Below are positions 41,924 to 54,500 of a stretch of 64,000 nucleotides of DNA, piece by piece. Position 1 is the first letter of the stretch, and every line of letters begins with the position of its first letter. The notes below the pieces were generated by a model. It worked only from the letters and a program-made list of their open reading frames with translations. It was not told the origin of the DNA and did no database searches. A program made the translations under genes and the position numbers. This DNA comes from Blepharisma japonicum (taxonomy: Eukaryota > Ciliophora > Heterotrichea > Heterotrichida > Blepharismidae), in assembly GCA_949751835.1 (NCBI GenBank), contig CATKHK010000094.1:62001-126000 (forward strand), given 5' to 3'.

Positions 41924-42886
41924 TTACATTAATAAGCATTTTTTAGGTGCTTGGCCATTTTCCAAAGAATTTCTCATATCTCTCACATCATCAATAATTG
42001 ATCTTCTTTCAGGCAAACTCAATGTACTTTGTGTTGGATCATCAAAACTTGGATCATCCACTCTATTCTGATACGCAACATTTACTTTATCTTTACATCT
42101 CGCACATAGCAGCTTACTAACTTCTTCTAAATTCATACTATTTCTGATCCGCAAGTTAATTTTTTCTATTTCATTTTTCATTTCTTCAGTGGTTGTATGA
42201 ATTGTGATAGCTTGAGCTCTTAACTCTTCTAAGTCAGCCTCAGATTTCACACATTTTTCTGAGAGGTTTTTTTCGGCCTCTTTGGAAGTCTCTACTGCTT
42301 TGCGTAATTTTTCAAGCTCGGCTGAAAGTGTATTTTTCTTTCATTGCTGTTCTTTGAGAAGTTTCTGTGTCAGCTCGATTTTTTCTTTGTGCTCGATCTC
42401 GGCACCTTCAATTTCCATTTCTAGCATGTTCACTGCTGCAGTTTTATCGAAATATTCACGATTTAGCCTTTCATTTGCAGCTTTGGCCGTTTGTAACTCT
42501 TCACTCATTTTTGAAATTTCGTCCTCAATCTCAAGTTTTATTTCTTTTTTGGTGGCTTCATTGTCGCATTGGTCGCATACTCTATAGGTTTTCTCGCCAT
42601 TTGTTTTTTCTTTGGAGTGGTCTGCGCAGACAGCGTTTAAACATTTTTTGCAAATGAATTTTCGCTTTAGCATAAACCCTTTGTTGCAAATGTAACAGAT
42701 TTTACTTTCTTTGGCTTTTGCAAGATCCTCAGAATTTGCACTAGAAAATGAGCTTTTTTCAGAAGATTGCTTTGATTTTTCAAGTATTGAATCACGAGAA
42801 CTCTGTGTTTCTAGCAAAGAAGATGAGTCAGTGTTGAAGATAGAAGAAGATCGGTAGACGGTACTAGCTGCAGTGTTGGAGATCAT
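41924..42886 (-). CDS. FYVE-like zinc-finger coiled-coil protein with CaaX box
   Basis: A 320-residue protein with one TGA=Trp. Residues about 60-105 form a FYVE/RING-like zinc finger of the 4 x (Cys pair) type: CYICNKGF, FICKKCLNAVCADHS, VCDQC. The (R/K)(R/K)HHCR lipid-binding patch of true FYVE domains is absent, so PI3P binding is doubtful. A long coiled coil follows. The protein ends KKCLLM, a C-a-a-X box with preceding Lys; M in the last place predicts farnesylation. It is probably a membrane-bound trafficking or Rab-effector-like adaptor, inferred from layout. Confidence 0.77.
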
Positions 42887-42970
42887 TTTTACACAGAATA
42901 AATTATTATCAAAAATTAATAACTAAATAAATCTAATGAAATCAGTTATACTTATAGTAAATAATAAATA

Positions 42971-45900
42971 ATGACTACAGCAAAACCAAAAGATGCATTT
43001 GTAATAGGAATTCAAAAATGAATCAGAGGAACTTTAACCCGAAAATCTTTATTCGTAACTATGCCTGAGTATTCAGCGTTCGTTTTCCGACAAAGAAATA
43101 GAAAAAATATTAAACAAGGAATTATATATGATTCCAATCTCATTTCAGACGATTTTGTAAATGAATTAAAAAAGCACAAATTAAATTACACAAAATCCCA
43201 GAATTTATCACAAAATGACACTCAGCAGAAATCCCAAGTATTTATTGAAGAAATAGAAAAAAAATCAGATAAAAGTGCTGGAAAAAACCCCGAAATAGAT
43301 GAGCAGCAGGATAGTAAACCGAACAATGAAATCGAAGCTGTTAATCAAATGGATAAGGAAGATATAAATACTAATATAAATGAAAATATCAAGGAAATTG
43401 ATGAAGAAAGCAAAATTGTCGTTTCTGAAAATCCTGAGAGTAAAGATGAAGATCAGAAGACTATTGAAAACTGTAAAGTGCAAAGCGAAGAGTTTCAAAA
43501 TCTGGATAAAGCGAACAAAATTGATGAAAACCCTTCTAAAAATGTAGACGAAAAAGTTGAGATAAGCAAGAACCCTCCACAAAATGGCAATCAAGCTGAC
43601 ATTGTTAGTCCTGAGCTTAGCAAAGATATGAGTATTGACAAAAATAATAGCTCACATGATAAAGAGCATTTTGATCATAAAGATATTTTTGGGAGCGACT
43701 TAGAAGGAATCAGTGATATTGAGAAAGCAGAATCATTGACCCATGACAATTTGCATGGCCAAGATGAAAATGCCGCAGAAGGAATTAAAAGAACTGAAGA
43801 AAATTCTATTATCTCTCGAAAACAATCTTTAAAAAGTATAGAAAATAATGAAAATATACTCAAAAATGAGAATGAGGATAAAACTATTGAAGATAAAGAT
43901 GGAAATCTTGATAAAGCAAATGGAGAAACTGCAAATGCTGAGAGTAAAGACCAGAATGAGCTAGAAATTCATAAGAATATAGAAGAGCAAAATGAAATAG
44001 ATACAATGAAAGAAACTGATACAAAAGAAGTTGAAAACCTACAAAATGAAAATTTCCAACAACAAGAAGAAGCTCAAGCAAATGCTGAACAAATTCAGAG
44101 TCAGGAGTGTAAAAATGAAGAAAGCAATGGAGTTCATGAAGAACCAAGAATTGTAAATGAAATAGCTTTATTGGAAGCTAAAGTTGATTCTAATATCAAA
44201 TCTGAAGACATGATTAAAGACATTGATCTTAAACTCAATGAAAAAGCAGAAGAAGAAAAATCAGAAATAGAAGAAAAAGAAGAGAAAAAAGAGGAAATAG
44301 AAGAAAAAGAAGATAAAAAGGAGGAGCTAAAAGAAAAGAAAGAAGAATTAGAAGAGCAAGAACAAGAACAAGAAAAACAAGAGGAACAAGAAAAACAAGA
44401 AGAACAAGAAGAACAAGAAGAAAAAGAAGAGCAAGAAGAAGAAAAAGAAGAAAAAGATAAAAAAGATGAAAAAGAAGGAAATGAAAAAGAAAAAAAAGAA
44501 AACGAGGGAAAAAAAGAAGCACAAGAACAAGAACAAGAAAAAAAGCAAGAAGAAAATACAGAAGAAATTCATGATAAAAGCAATATGGTAATTCCTGAAA
44601 TAAAGTCAAGTAAGAAAGAAATAGATAAAGAAACACCAAAAGCACTGAATATCACTACAGAATTACCATGTAAAATGTTGAATGAAGCTATTGGCAATAA
44701 GGCAGAAAAATCAAATGAGGTCACTAATGGCATTGACAAAAATAACGGAGATTTTGGCACAAAAGAGGTAGGAGTAATAAATTCAGGTGCAGAAGATGAA
44801 AATAGAGTAAGCCCAGATATCCAAAATGAAGTCTATGAAAAAAAGAATACTCTGAATAAAGAGGATGAAAATGAAAATTTAGCTATGAAGACAGAGTCTG
44901 AAAAGAATATAGAAAATAATAAAAATGCCCATTCTGGAACAGACTCGGATATAGGCAAAGAGATGAATAGCATTTATGAGCAGGCACAAGGTCCAAGAGA
45001 AGAAGCAGAAGAGGAAAAATTAAAGAAAAGTCAAACAGATAGTGTTGAAGGCAAAATCGATGAAAGTAGCAATAAAAGAACTGAAATAGAAACGAAAATA
45101 GCCTTAGAAGCTCAACCAGAAGAAAAGAAACATGAAAATGAGAAAATCAGCAATGCTTATAAACCAGATTTAAATCACAATATTTCTAGTGAAAATGAAA
45201 ATAAAAAACCCAATGAAAAAATAAATAATCAAAAGGAAGAGGAAACGAGAAATGCTTCTAGCTTTAATGAAGAATATAGTCAGCTAGAAAACAAAAAAGA
45301 AAACGAAGACCCTAAAACACAAGAAAAAGATGTAGAAATTGAGAGTAAAGAGGATTTAAATATGCAAAAGGAAAAGAGCGAAGAAATTTACAGTGAAACG
45401 CTTCAAAAAAAGAGCGATTCGGAAATTCAATTACAAAAAAATAATCCAAAACTATCTATTGAGCATCCAGAAGTAAGCAATAAAAAACTTCAAGAAAATG
45501 AAAATAAATCAAAAGAAGTTTTAGGTGTGCCAATCCCAATCGATCAAGAGAATTTTGGAATTCAACAAATCTCGAAGAAGACGGAAGAAGAAGAAGAAGA
45601 AGTTAAGAATAATCAAGTAGAAACTAATAATATCACAAAAGAATTGACAATAAAGGAAGTAAATACTTTAAAATCCTCAAAGATCATAATGAATGACCCT
45701 AAGCCCATAGAATCTAACAAAAATCAAGAAATTCAACCAAATATTTTAAAATTGGATCCAATTCAAAATACTCCTGAAACAAATCCTAAGGATGGCCATC
45801 AAATAAAAGATAAGAAAGAAATATCCAAAATTCCAAAGGAAAATCCTGATAAACTAATAAACAGCAAATCGATCCACTCGCATAAAACTTCTTTAGCAAA

Positions 45901-47788
45901 TGCAATCGACCAAAATTCAGCTTCCTTAAGAAAAAATAGTGACACTCCAAAAGTCGCACAAAGCGAGGTTAAAGAAAGTAAGAAAGAAGCAATTTCTTTG
46001 ACTAATAAAGCATTAGAAATCCCTCATAACTCTGAAATAGAAATTAAAAACAAAATACTACCAGCTTTAAAAAGCAAAGAGCCTGAAATTAAAAACCCAC
46101 CCGAGTTAAATTTAAGTGAAATGCCACAGAAAATTTTGAAAAAAGTTGAAAGCCCAAAACTTCCTAAATTAAGCATAGAAAAATCAAATATTACTGAAAA
46201 AGAATCACCACCAGAAAATAAAAATAATTCCAAGAGCACAGAAAAAGCAAAAGAAGAAATTGAAAATCCAGTTAGTGAAAAAAGAAATAAAAATGCAGAA
46301 CAGCAATATACTGATAGAAATAAAAATTCAGAAGAGAGAAAAAAATCAGTCGCAAAAGTAGAAAATAAGAAAGAAGATGAAGGGAAAAATAAAGAAATAA
46401 AAATTGATTCAAATACTAAAAGAAAAAATAGTAAAGCCAATGATGCAACGCCAAAGCTGGAAAAGAATGAGAACCATAGCCAAGATCTTATGCTAGATAA
46501 TAAAGAAAAAAAAATAAAGACTATAAAGAATGAAGAAACACTTGTGGATACTAAAGCAATGCCTTTAGAAATAAAAACACCAAGAAGAGGCAAGATAGAA
46601 GAAAACACAAAAGACTTTAATAAAAATTTAGAAAATTCCCAAAAACACATCCCACCTAAAATTAAGCATGAAGATAAAAGAAATGAGCATATTACAGAGA
46701 ATGCAGTAAGAAAAGAGGCAAATCAAAATAAGCTACATACTCAACCGACTAGACCTATAGATTCATCTGAATTGGAAGAAGTAAAAGAGCTTCATTCAGA
46801 AGAAATGACATGCAACGACACTCAAAAATCATTAACAAATGTCACCTCAAATGAGTATATTTCTATTGACCCATATTCTCTAATTCAGAGCCCAACTCTT
46901 AATTATGAGTTGAAGAATGTGAAAGATGCTCTACTCACTGAAACAAAAGAGTCATCATTTGAAAGAGAGCTCAAAGAACTCAAGAAAATCCCATCAAATA
47001 AAATGAAGTACACCCCTGCGCTTTCTTTGTATTCAGATGGAGGTTCTATTTTTTCAGATAAGACCTTAAAACCTACTTCCAGTGGGTTAACATCAATACA
47101 AAGTACAATAAAATCAAATGATCCTATTTGAAGCCAATCGCCGAATGATAGGGTTTTAAATGATGTGATACTCAGAAAAAATTTTTACGAGCATAATCAA
47201 GAAATAAGAGGAGGTAAAAATCCAATTCTTCCTCATATTCAACAAAACCCAAATTTTAATAAAAAGAGAAATCAACAAAGCCAAGGAATATTTAATAGTG
47301 GTCAGATACAAAGCACAACAGATTCAATAAATTTTTCAAGCGTCCCTGCAAAACTCAAATCAAAATCTTTAAATCCAACAAATGTCCAATCAAGAAATAA
47401 ATATACCCACGAAGTAGCTGATGTAAATGTTGGATCAGACTCACATAGGACAAAGAAATCAAGAACTAAAACTAGTGATGAGTTGGATGACACCACTAAC
47501 CCAAAAACTGCTTCACAGTCTAAAAAGTCAACTTCTTATGGAAGATATAGGGCTTCATATGGTGTTCCACCTCAAACCAGCTCAAATGCTATGATTTTTG
47601 ATAAAGGAAGTCCTTACGAGTTTGAAAAAGGAATGAAAATGCTGCAGAACTTTTTTGGGGTAAAAGTTGATATTATTGATAATAATCATAAAAAGAAAAT
47701 AAAAATCACGAAACCTAAGCTTCAAGATATCAGATTACCCTCTATTAAGAGCAAAAAAGCCCCGAAAAAGGAAAATTATATATTCTAA
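42971..47788 (+). CDS. Giant charged, disordered protein with N-terminal IQ motif
   Basis: A 1605-residue protein. The start at 42971 adds 30 residues containing an IQ motif, IGIQKWIRGTLTRKSLF, whose Trp is TGA; it should bind calmodulin or a centrin-like protein. The rest is very rich in Glu, Lys, Asn and Gln and has no globular region. Residues about 423-537 are a Glu/Lys/Gln repeat (EEQEEQEEKEEQEEE-type). Near residue 1387 a second TGA=Trp (PIWSQSP) carries the frame on for about 220 residues to the TAA at 47786-47788. Such charged proteins in ciliates may belong to the cortical cytoskeleton. The minus-strand open frames are shadows of the Glu/Lys codons. Confidence 0.8.
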
Positions 47789-48016
47789 TTGGTAATTATA
47801 ATAAAATCATTTTTGAAGAAATTTTTAGCTGATATTAATACTTTTTGAAAATGCAGAAATAGCTAAGAACCATTTTTTAAATTTTATGATTTTTATTATA
47901 TTATTGCTTATATTATTTTATTGCTAATTAATTTTTTAGACATAATTTATTTTTTTATATATATTATAAAAATTTTATTATCAATTCTTATAAAATTATT
48001 TTGTGGGGGCTAACTA

Positions 48017-48949
48017 ATGCAAAAACAAGCCATCAGACTTTTATACATAACTTTGAAATTTCTTGTTTGCAAAGAATTATTTAACTATAAATTGCATATG
48101 GTTCCTCAATCTCTTATTTCTCTCAGCACTAAATCTTCAAGAAATCCTATTTCTGTAAAACGAAATCTCACAACTCCAAGTCCATCTCTCAAGACAAAAA
48201 AGAGAAGCACAAAAAAGCCTCAAAATGAAAACACTATAACTGAAAACAATATCAATGAAGAGCTACGAAAAATTGAAGAATTGAAAAAATTGAAACCATT
48301 AAAATCTGAATTGAAAAAATCGAAACCATTAAAATCCGAATTAAAAGAAAACAACACAAAAATAGCAAAAGACACTGTTAACGTCAATTCTTCAACAAAT
48401 AAAAATAAAAAAAGAATTTTTGACAGCTCTGAAGAGAAAGAAGACGAAGAAGAAGAGGATGTAGAAATCGACTCATCAATATATAGGCTAATTGATTATC
48501 AAGATATTGAAGAAGACAGAGAATTCCTAAAAGAATATGCAAAAATTTATAAGCAGAGAATCCAAACTGTTCCTAAAAAACGAAAAGCAGAAACTATGTA
48601 TCAAAAATCAGCTCCTAGAAAAATTGGTAAAGAAAGAGAGATTTTCAAAGCCTTAGGGAAAGAAATAAATCTATATAAGCAAACCCAGTTTCTTGAAGAA
48701 TATGATACTTCTAAAATCATTTTAGAAGAGTACGATTTCGATGCAACTTTAGATGGGGTGAAAAATAAAAAAATGGTTCGATTTGCGATTGATGAGCCAA
48801 AAACTGGTTATGTAGCAACACCAATATGGAGATTTACAGTGAGAGCTGAGCCAGACAGCTATGAAAAAGTTTTACAAGATTTATCACAAAGAAATATCAA
48901 AGGAGTTGAAATTATTAGTGATAATCCTTCTGATAATTCTTTAGTTTAA
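48017..48949 (+). CDS. Unknown charged protein with a tandem decapeptide
   Basis: Up to 310 residues; the ATG at 48098 (MVPQSLISLST) may be the true start, because the first 27 residues look like translated AT-rich leader. A perfect-looking tandem unit KPLKSELK occurs twice (LKKLKPLKSELKK, SKPLKSELKE), a 30-bp duplication. An acidic run (EEKEDEEEEDVEID) follows, then a more ordered C-terminal 130 residues ('RFTVRAEPDSYEKVLQDLSQ'). A nuclear or chromatin-associated protein is possible; no family recognised. Confidence 0.62.
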   Translation: MQKQAIRLLYITLKFLVCKELFNYKLHMVPQSLISLSTKSSRNPISVKRNLTTPSPSLKTKKRSTKKPQNENTITENNINEELRKIEELKKLKPLKSELKKSKPLKSELKENNTKIAKDTVNVNSSTNKNKKRIFDSSEEKEDEEEEDVEIDSSIYRLIDYQDIEEDREFLKEYAKIYKQRIQTVPKKRKAETMYQKSAPRKIGKEREIFKALGKEINLYKQTQFLEEYDTSKIILEEYDFDATLDGVKNKKMVRFAIDEPKTGYVATPIWRFTVRAEPDSYEKVLQDLSQRNIKGVEIISDNPSDNSLV

Positions 48950-49061
48950 TGATAAAATAAAAAATAATTTCAGCAATTATTATTGTTTTAGCCCTAAATT
49001 TCTTATACTATTTGGACATCCTATGATATTATTTAAAATTAAAAACAATTTTAAATCATTA

Positions 49062-51482
49062 TTACAGCTCAGCCAATTTTTGTTTGGCTTTAAATTTCTC
49101 ATACAGCATTGATTGGACAAGTTCCCTTCTTTCTTGAGATTTCTGCTTAAATTCGCTGACTTTCATATTAATTTCATTCTGTGTTTTAAATTTCCACCTA
49201 TCTAAATCGCTCTTTTTCATTAATTTTTGTATCATATTTTTGGCTTGGGCAAAATTATTGATAAAGGCCCTCTGCTCATCAGCGTATTTTTTCATTTCAA
49301 TTTGTTTTCTTACGAAATTTCTTTTCAGTATTTTTTCTTTAAATTCTAAGGACTCCTTAATAGTGATCAAGCTTTGGGTTCTTTCCTTATTTTCTTTAGA
49401 AGCCATAATTTTCGCTTCATTTTCGACATCTTTGGCTAGCTTTGCTTCAGTTTGTCTTCTTCTTGTTTCTTCACGGCAACGCTTAACTCTGTCTTGAATT
49501 AGCTCTTTATAAGAGATTTCTGGGAGAGAGACAGGGGATATTGATTCTTGTGTTTCTGATTCTTTGGTTTCTAAAATAATAGGCTGAGATTCTGGTGATG
49601 GTGGCTCTGGAACTCTTACATAATCCGTTTCTATAACTGGATAAAGGGCTTTTTCTAGAATTGTAATAGCAGGGCATGGCTTTTTGTGATCTATATTCCT
49701 TGCTTTCCAAACTTTCCTAAGTCTCGACATCAAGAAAGAACGCTCAAGTGCTTTTTTTGATAAGAAGGGAATATAAGTATTTGATCTATGATCTAAAGTT
49801 TTTAAAAATATAATAGCAGTCCTCAGCCTTGCCTCTGCAACAGAGTTGTATTCAACTTTCAAAAACTTCAAATATGCATCAGTTACATACGGTTTCTCTG
49901 AAACTTCACTATACAGACTCACAATTTCTACTTTAGCACCGCTTAAAACTACAGCTTGAAGCGTTTTTTCTTCTGAGGAAATTAATGTCCCTCCATATTG
50001 GTCATAATAAGCTTTAACACCTAATCATTCTGGCAAAAATTTTCTCATTCATTGAGTTGTCACATATACTCTATCTCCTGCACAATAAAAAGTAAAATTT
50101 TGTTCTAAAATTGTAAATGCTAAATCTGCAGGATTTAAAAATTGAAAAAAATGCTCTTCAAGGTAAACTGTTGCTGAATTTATTTCAGAAAGTAATGATT
50201 TTAGCTCAACTAAGCATTGAAATCTTCTGGAAAATTTTAAAAATCTCCACCATCTTTGAATAGTATAAACGCAGCGCCTTACGACTATATCTCTTCCTAT
50301 TTTTATTTGTGATCTTTCTTTATAGCCTCTTCAGCATGCTTGAATTGTGCAAGCTGCTTTTACTCTTAAAACAAGTGATTCATATAAAGGCAAAAATATC
50401 GGGAGGTCTTTATCGTGGACATGCTGATTATATTTTAGTGTCAAAATAAAAAGCTCTTTAGAAAACTCTTTAGAAGGCATCTCAAATTCAATTAAGTCTA
50501 GATATGAGTCTAAGGACAATTTTAGATCTTTTAACTTTTCGATTTCTTGTGAAGTCAAATTGCAGCCTCTTATTCTAAGTTTTTTTAATAGTGGTAAATC
50601 CTCTTTATTTTGATATTTACTCACTACACTAACATTAGTGATCGACTTATGCTCTCAGCTATTAGCCATTTTTGCATATGGGAGCCATGTTATAAACTGC
50701 ACCAAAGGTATTGAAGAGTATTTCAAATTTTCTATATCAGGAAATCTAATAACCTTTATTGTAGAACAGTCTTTAATTCGTTTAAACAAATCAGTAAAAT
50801 TGTATCCAGAATTTATTTTTAAATTTTGGAAAAATTCAGGTGCCATTCTATCTCTTACAGAATTGGCAGGGTGATACTGATTTTCATCAAAGTTTGATAA
50901 AGCTCTTAGCATGCATATAAGAGTTCTTTGTTGGCTCTTTAATATATAGATTTTTCTATCATTAATAAACGGCAGCTCATATCTGCTGATTCTTCATGAT
51001 TTGAATTTTGATTGAATTTTTACAGCTGATTTACTTTTTAGGTTTTTCCAAGCTTTATTTTTCTTATAAACGTTAATGTAATAGTCTTCAATTTTTCGTA
51101 TTGCAATATACTGCTGATATTCTTCAGGAGAAAACAGTAAATGATCATTGTGGGTTTCTTTTAAAAGGTTTTCTAAATCTCTTTTAAGTTTCAGCCTTAG
51201 TAGAAAGCCTCGAACATGTTTTTGAATAAGTGTCGCATATTTGCTTCGCTCCCCTATATGCTTTCCAACTGTTTTTCTTACTCAGTATCCTCTTCATAAA
51301 CTTTGAATTAGAATTGCTGCAGAATTCTTTCCTCAGATTCGCTTAAATTTGTGTGAGTCAGCTTTTGAGGATTCATAAGATTCTTGTATTCTTACTCTTA
51401 TTTTATCTCTATCAAGACTTGTGGGGCCAGTTCTTCCTAATTGGACTGTAACTGGAGGTCCTGCTCCATGAGTATCGTTCAT
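49062..51482 (-). CDS. Multi-IQ-motif calmodulin-binding protein
   Basis: An 806-residue protein from the ATG at 51480-51482. At least five IQ motifs are visible: AAILIQSLWRGYWVRK, ATLIQKHVRGFLLR, AVKIQSKFKSWRIS, ACTIQACWRGYKER and YTIQRWWRFLKFSR. Several of the motif tryptophans are TGA, exactly where the I-Q-x-x-W-R-G consensus demands Trp. The C-terminal 290 residues are a basic helical/coiled-coil region (RVKRCREETRRRQTE). Multi-IQ proteins bind calmodulin or centrin at cilia and contractile cortex fibres; heterotrichs are highly contractile, so a cortical role is attractive but inferred. If TGA were a stop the gene would fall into many fragments. Confidence 0.85.
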
Positions 51483-51538
51483 CATATAAATATGGAATTA
51501 AATAATTATCAATAAATTTATGTTTTAATTATTAAAAG

Positions 51539-54223
51539 TTAAAAATCAGCGAGTGTAAGCAGCCTTTGTTTGTTTTTGCTTAGCCACTTTTTAGCTTTCA
51601 TAACAACAAGCTCCCATAGACACTTGTAATCTTCGCACTTTTGATTAAGTAATGCAACAATTAAAGCTGTAGTTAGCTTTTCATCTAGTTTTGACCAATA
51701 GCTAGTAACTCTTTTATCATAACCAATCAAATTATTTACAATCTCTGATAAGTTTGTGGAAGATTCCCAAAAACCATCAGGATTTTGTAGATGCATTATT
51801 TTTTCAACTTCGTATCCAATGTCAATGCATCTCACTTCTTTGTTTTCTTGGGGCCTTGGAGCATAAATAGCTTCTTTTTCCTTATTTTCTATTTGCTGTA
51901 TTTCAATCTTTTCTATTTTAGCCTCAGTTTTTTCTACTTTAGCTTTTTTACGAGGAGGAATTACTTTTGCTTGTTTAGTCCTTCCTCTTTTGGTCTGTAA
52001 TTCTACATCTGCTAACTTTGAGGCGCTTCTAGTTCTTGGAGTATTGATTTGTGTCGCAATTATAACAGATGCATTTTTTTTAGGAGTTATCTGCCTCATA
52101 CTTTTTGGTGCAGAATTTTTAGCAGCCTGTTTAGATTGAGGTTTAGCCTGTTCTGCAGGTTTGGGTTTCACTTTCCCTGATCTTGTTCTTCCTTGACTGA
52201 TGTTTGCTGACTGATTTTGAGCTTTTTGCTGTATATCAATTGCAGCTTGCTGCATATCTTCAGGCCTAATAGTTGCCCTTTTATGATTCGCAGAAGTATT
52301 AGCCGATTCTTTAAAAATCTCTACAATATACGCTTCAGCAGCTTCCTGAAATGCTTGAATTGCTTCTTTTCTGAATCTCATGTCAGGAATTATACCATCA
52401 CTTATAGTTCGAATAATATTTTTAAATTTTGTTTTTGGAATAAGCAACTCTGTAGTATTTTCCACTGTTTTTATTTCTCTGTCTGAAAGCTTCCCTTGCT
52501 TTTCTTTCTTTGGTTTCTCAATTTTAATAGTCGGAACAATATTTCTTGCTTGTACAGTCTTTTTCTTAGGTGTAAAAACAGCTTTAACTGCATTTTTTAT
52601 CTCAACTGGCAATTCTTCTTTTTCATATCTTTCTATGTCAAATGCTGTGAATTGTCCTTCAACTTGGTACTCTTTGGATTTCGTAACTGATGTTTCTCGA
52701 TCACATCTATTTAAATATTCTTTAGTTTCTAATAGAAAAACTGAACTAGAAGCTGGAATACAATCTTGGTTTATTTCTAACTCAATATTTTGAGAAAATC
52801 CTTCTTTTTCATATTGCAATTTTATGCTATCAGGGAGTTTTCGGTTCTTGAAAACTCCTGAAATTTCAACTTTCTCACCTGAAAAAATACTAAAAGGGTC
52901 TTTTGGGAGCACAAAGTCAAATGGCTCATAGTCTGCGAGCTGAATATTAGAAAGCTCAGGAACTAATGCTTGCTTTAATGAGCTCAAAATTGCAGGTTTT
53001 ATCTGGTTTTCACTATTGATTTGTTGAGAAGTGCCGTTGCCTAATTTAGCAAGCTCATCAATAAAAGGTTGATTTGTGTTAATTCCGATAGTGCTTATTT
53101 TTGCATCATTTTTATGTTTTTTGACCAATGTAGTTATTTCATTTTTATTCATCCATACATTCCCATCAGTCACTACAAAGATATGTAATGCATATCCTGG
53201 AATTCTGGGGCACCCAAAAGCATATTCCAAAGGAGCAAGGAGCTTTGTTCCTGCCAAGTCACTTTTATATCCGAGAACCAAACGGTGCGCTTCATCAGCC
53301 GAGCTTTTATCATATTTTTTACTTATATTGAACATGATTTCAAACCTGCTTCCAAAGCTTACTACATTAAAATAGCAGTTTGCAGGAAGAGAACGAATAA
53401 ATAATGCAACTGCTTCTGTGGCTAATTTTATCCTGCTCGCCATTGAGCCACTTCTGTCTAGTAAAATCACAAACTCTCCATCATTTCCTCTTTCATTTAA
53501 GTCAGGTAATTCTTTATAAGGTGTATAGGACAAATTAAAGGCGTATCTATCAACTCTTGGATCTTTTTGGACTATTAGTAAAGGCTCTTTTGGGATTTTA
53601 AAATAATAAATAAGCTCAATATCATAATTAGGGTCAAAGTTTCTGAAGGTTGCCATGTTTTGCTTTTCATCAAGCGTTATCGAATTTCCCTTTTTTAAAA
53701 TAAAATTCCCATGTTCTTTAGGGAAATCTTTTCATACTATAAAAGCTTCTGCTGAGTGTGCGATGTTTTCTAATTTATTAGGCAAAAGATCTTTGGGGAT
53801 TTTGAATTTCCAATAGTTTTCAGGAGATATTTGCTCGGTTTTGCAGACGTAAACTGCTTTAATTGCAATTTGAGAATTTGCTAAAACATTTCCAACTCCA
53901 TAAGACATCATATTAGTTTCTCTTAATTTTTCAAGCGTGTAAACGCTTTCCCCTGCATTTTTAGCGTCTTCATATAATTTTAAAGGCTTTTGGCACTCTT
54001 CAATTTTAATTTGAAACTCAGTTTTATCTGTAAAAATTGAGAGATTTGATAAATGTATGCCAGAAATGCTCGGAAAAACGTATTTTGTTTGCATTGTGGC
54101 ATTAGAAGTGTTGGTGTATCATGATTCAATGTAAAACTCTCCGTAATTATAATGAATTCCAATACGACAATGGAATTTTGTCAAGATAAGCTGCTCATTT
54201 TTGGTGCCAACTAAGCAGGACAT
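51539..54223 (-). CDS. VIT-vWA protein with internal histone-H3-like domain
   Basis: An 894-residue protein; two TGA=Trp codons are needed near the N-terminus. Residues about 1-150 form a VIT domain (inter-alpha-trypsin/PARP4 style). A vWA domain carries the MIDAS motif DRSGSM at 256-261, with later TDG ('VVTDGNVW'). Residues 591-668 align with the histone H3 fold (TELLIPKTKF, DMRFRKEAIQAF, QEAAEAYIVEIF, HKRATIRPEDMQQA). A basic Lys/Arg/Pro/Gln-rich linker follows, and residues about 800-894 (LQNPDGFWES... WELVVMKAKKWL) resemble the C-terminal domain shared by VWA5A and PARP4. It has no PARP catalytic motif. VIT-vWA proteins occur in the vault particle context; the H3-like insert is unexpected. 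Confidence 0.82.
52220..52453 (-). other. Histone-H3-like fold embedded in the VIT-vWA protein
   Basis: This segment encodes residues 591-668. Against the H3 core: ELLIPKTKF matches H3 ELLIRKLPF, DMRFRKEAIQAF matches DLRFQSSAVMAL, QEAAEAYIVEIF matches QEACEAYLVGLF, and HKRATIRPEDMQQA matches HAKRVTIMPKDIQLA. It covers alpha-1 to alpha-3. No H3 N-terminal tail (ARTKQT...) precedes it. A surface loop differs (SANTSANHKR). The comparison rests on remembered H3 sequence. Confidence 0.8.
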
Positions 54224-54500
54224 TTGTATTATATATAAAAATGGAAATATAAAATATATCATAATATATTATATTTTGTAATTAACTTATGATATAAACG
54301 TTAATATTGCAAAATACTTTAGCTTAATTTTACATGGACATCACCCCAATATTTTTAAAGAAAAAGACAGTGTTTTGAATTAAAGTTTTGCAATATGATA
54401 AGATCAAGGAGAATTAGAAGCTAATTGGGATAAATTAAACTAATGATAGTTTTATTTTCATTTTTTATTCAAATCTATATAAGTAAATTTTAATTAAGAA

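Noticed and set aside
44235-44645. Leu/Phe-rich minus-strand open frames, also 46024-46650
   Set aside because: They are antisense shadows of the Glu/Lys/Gln-rich coding sequence of the 42971 gene.
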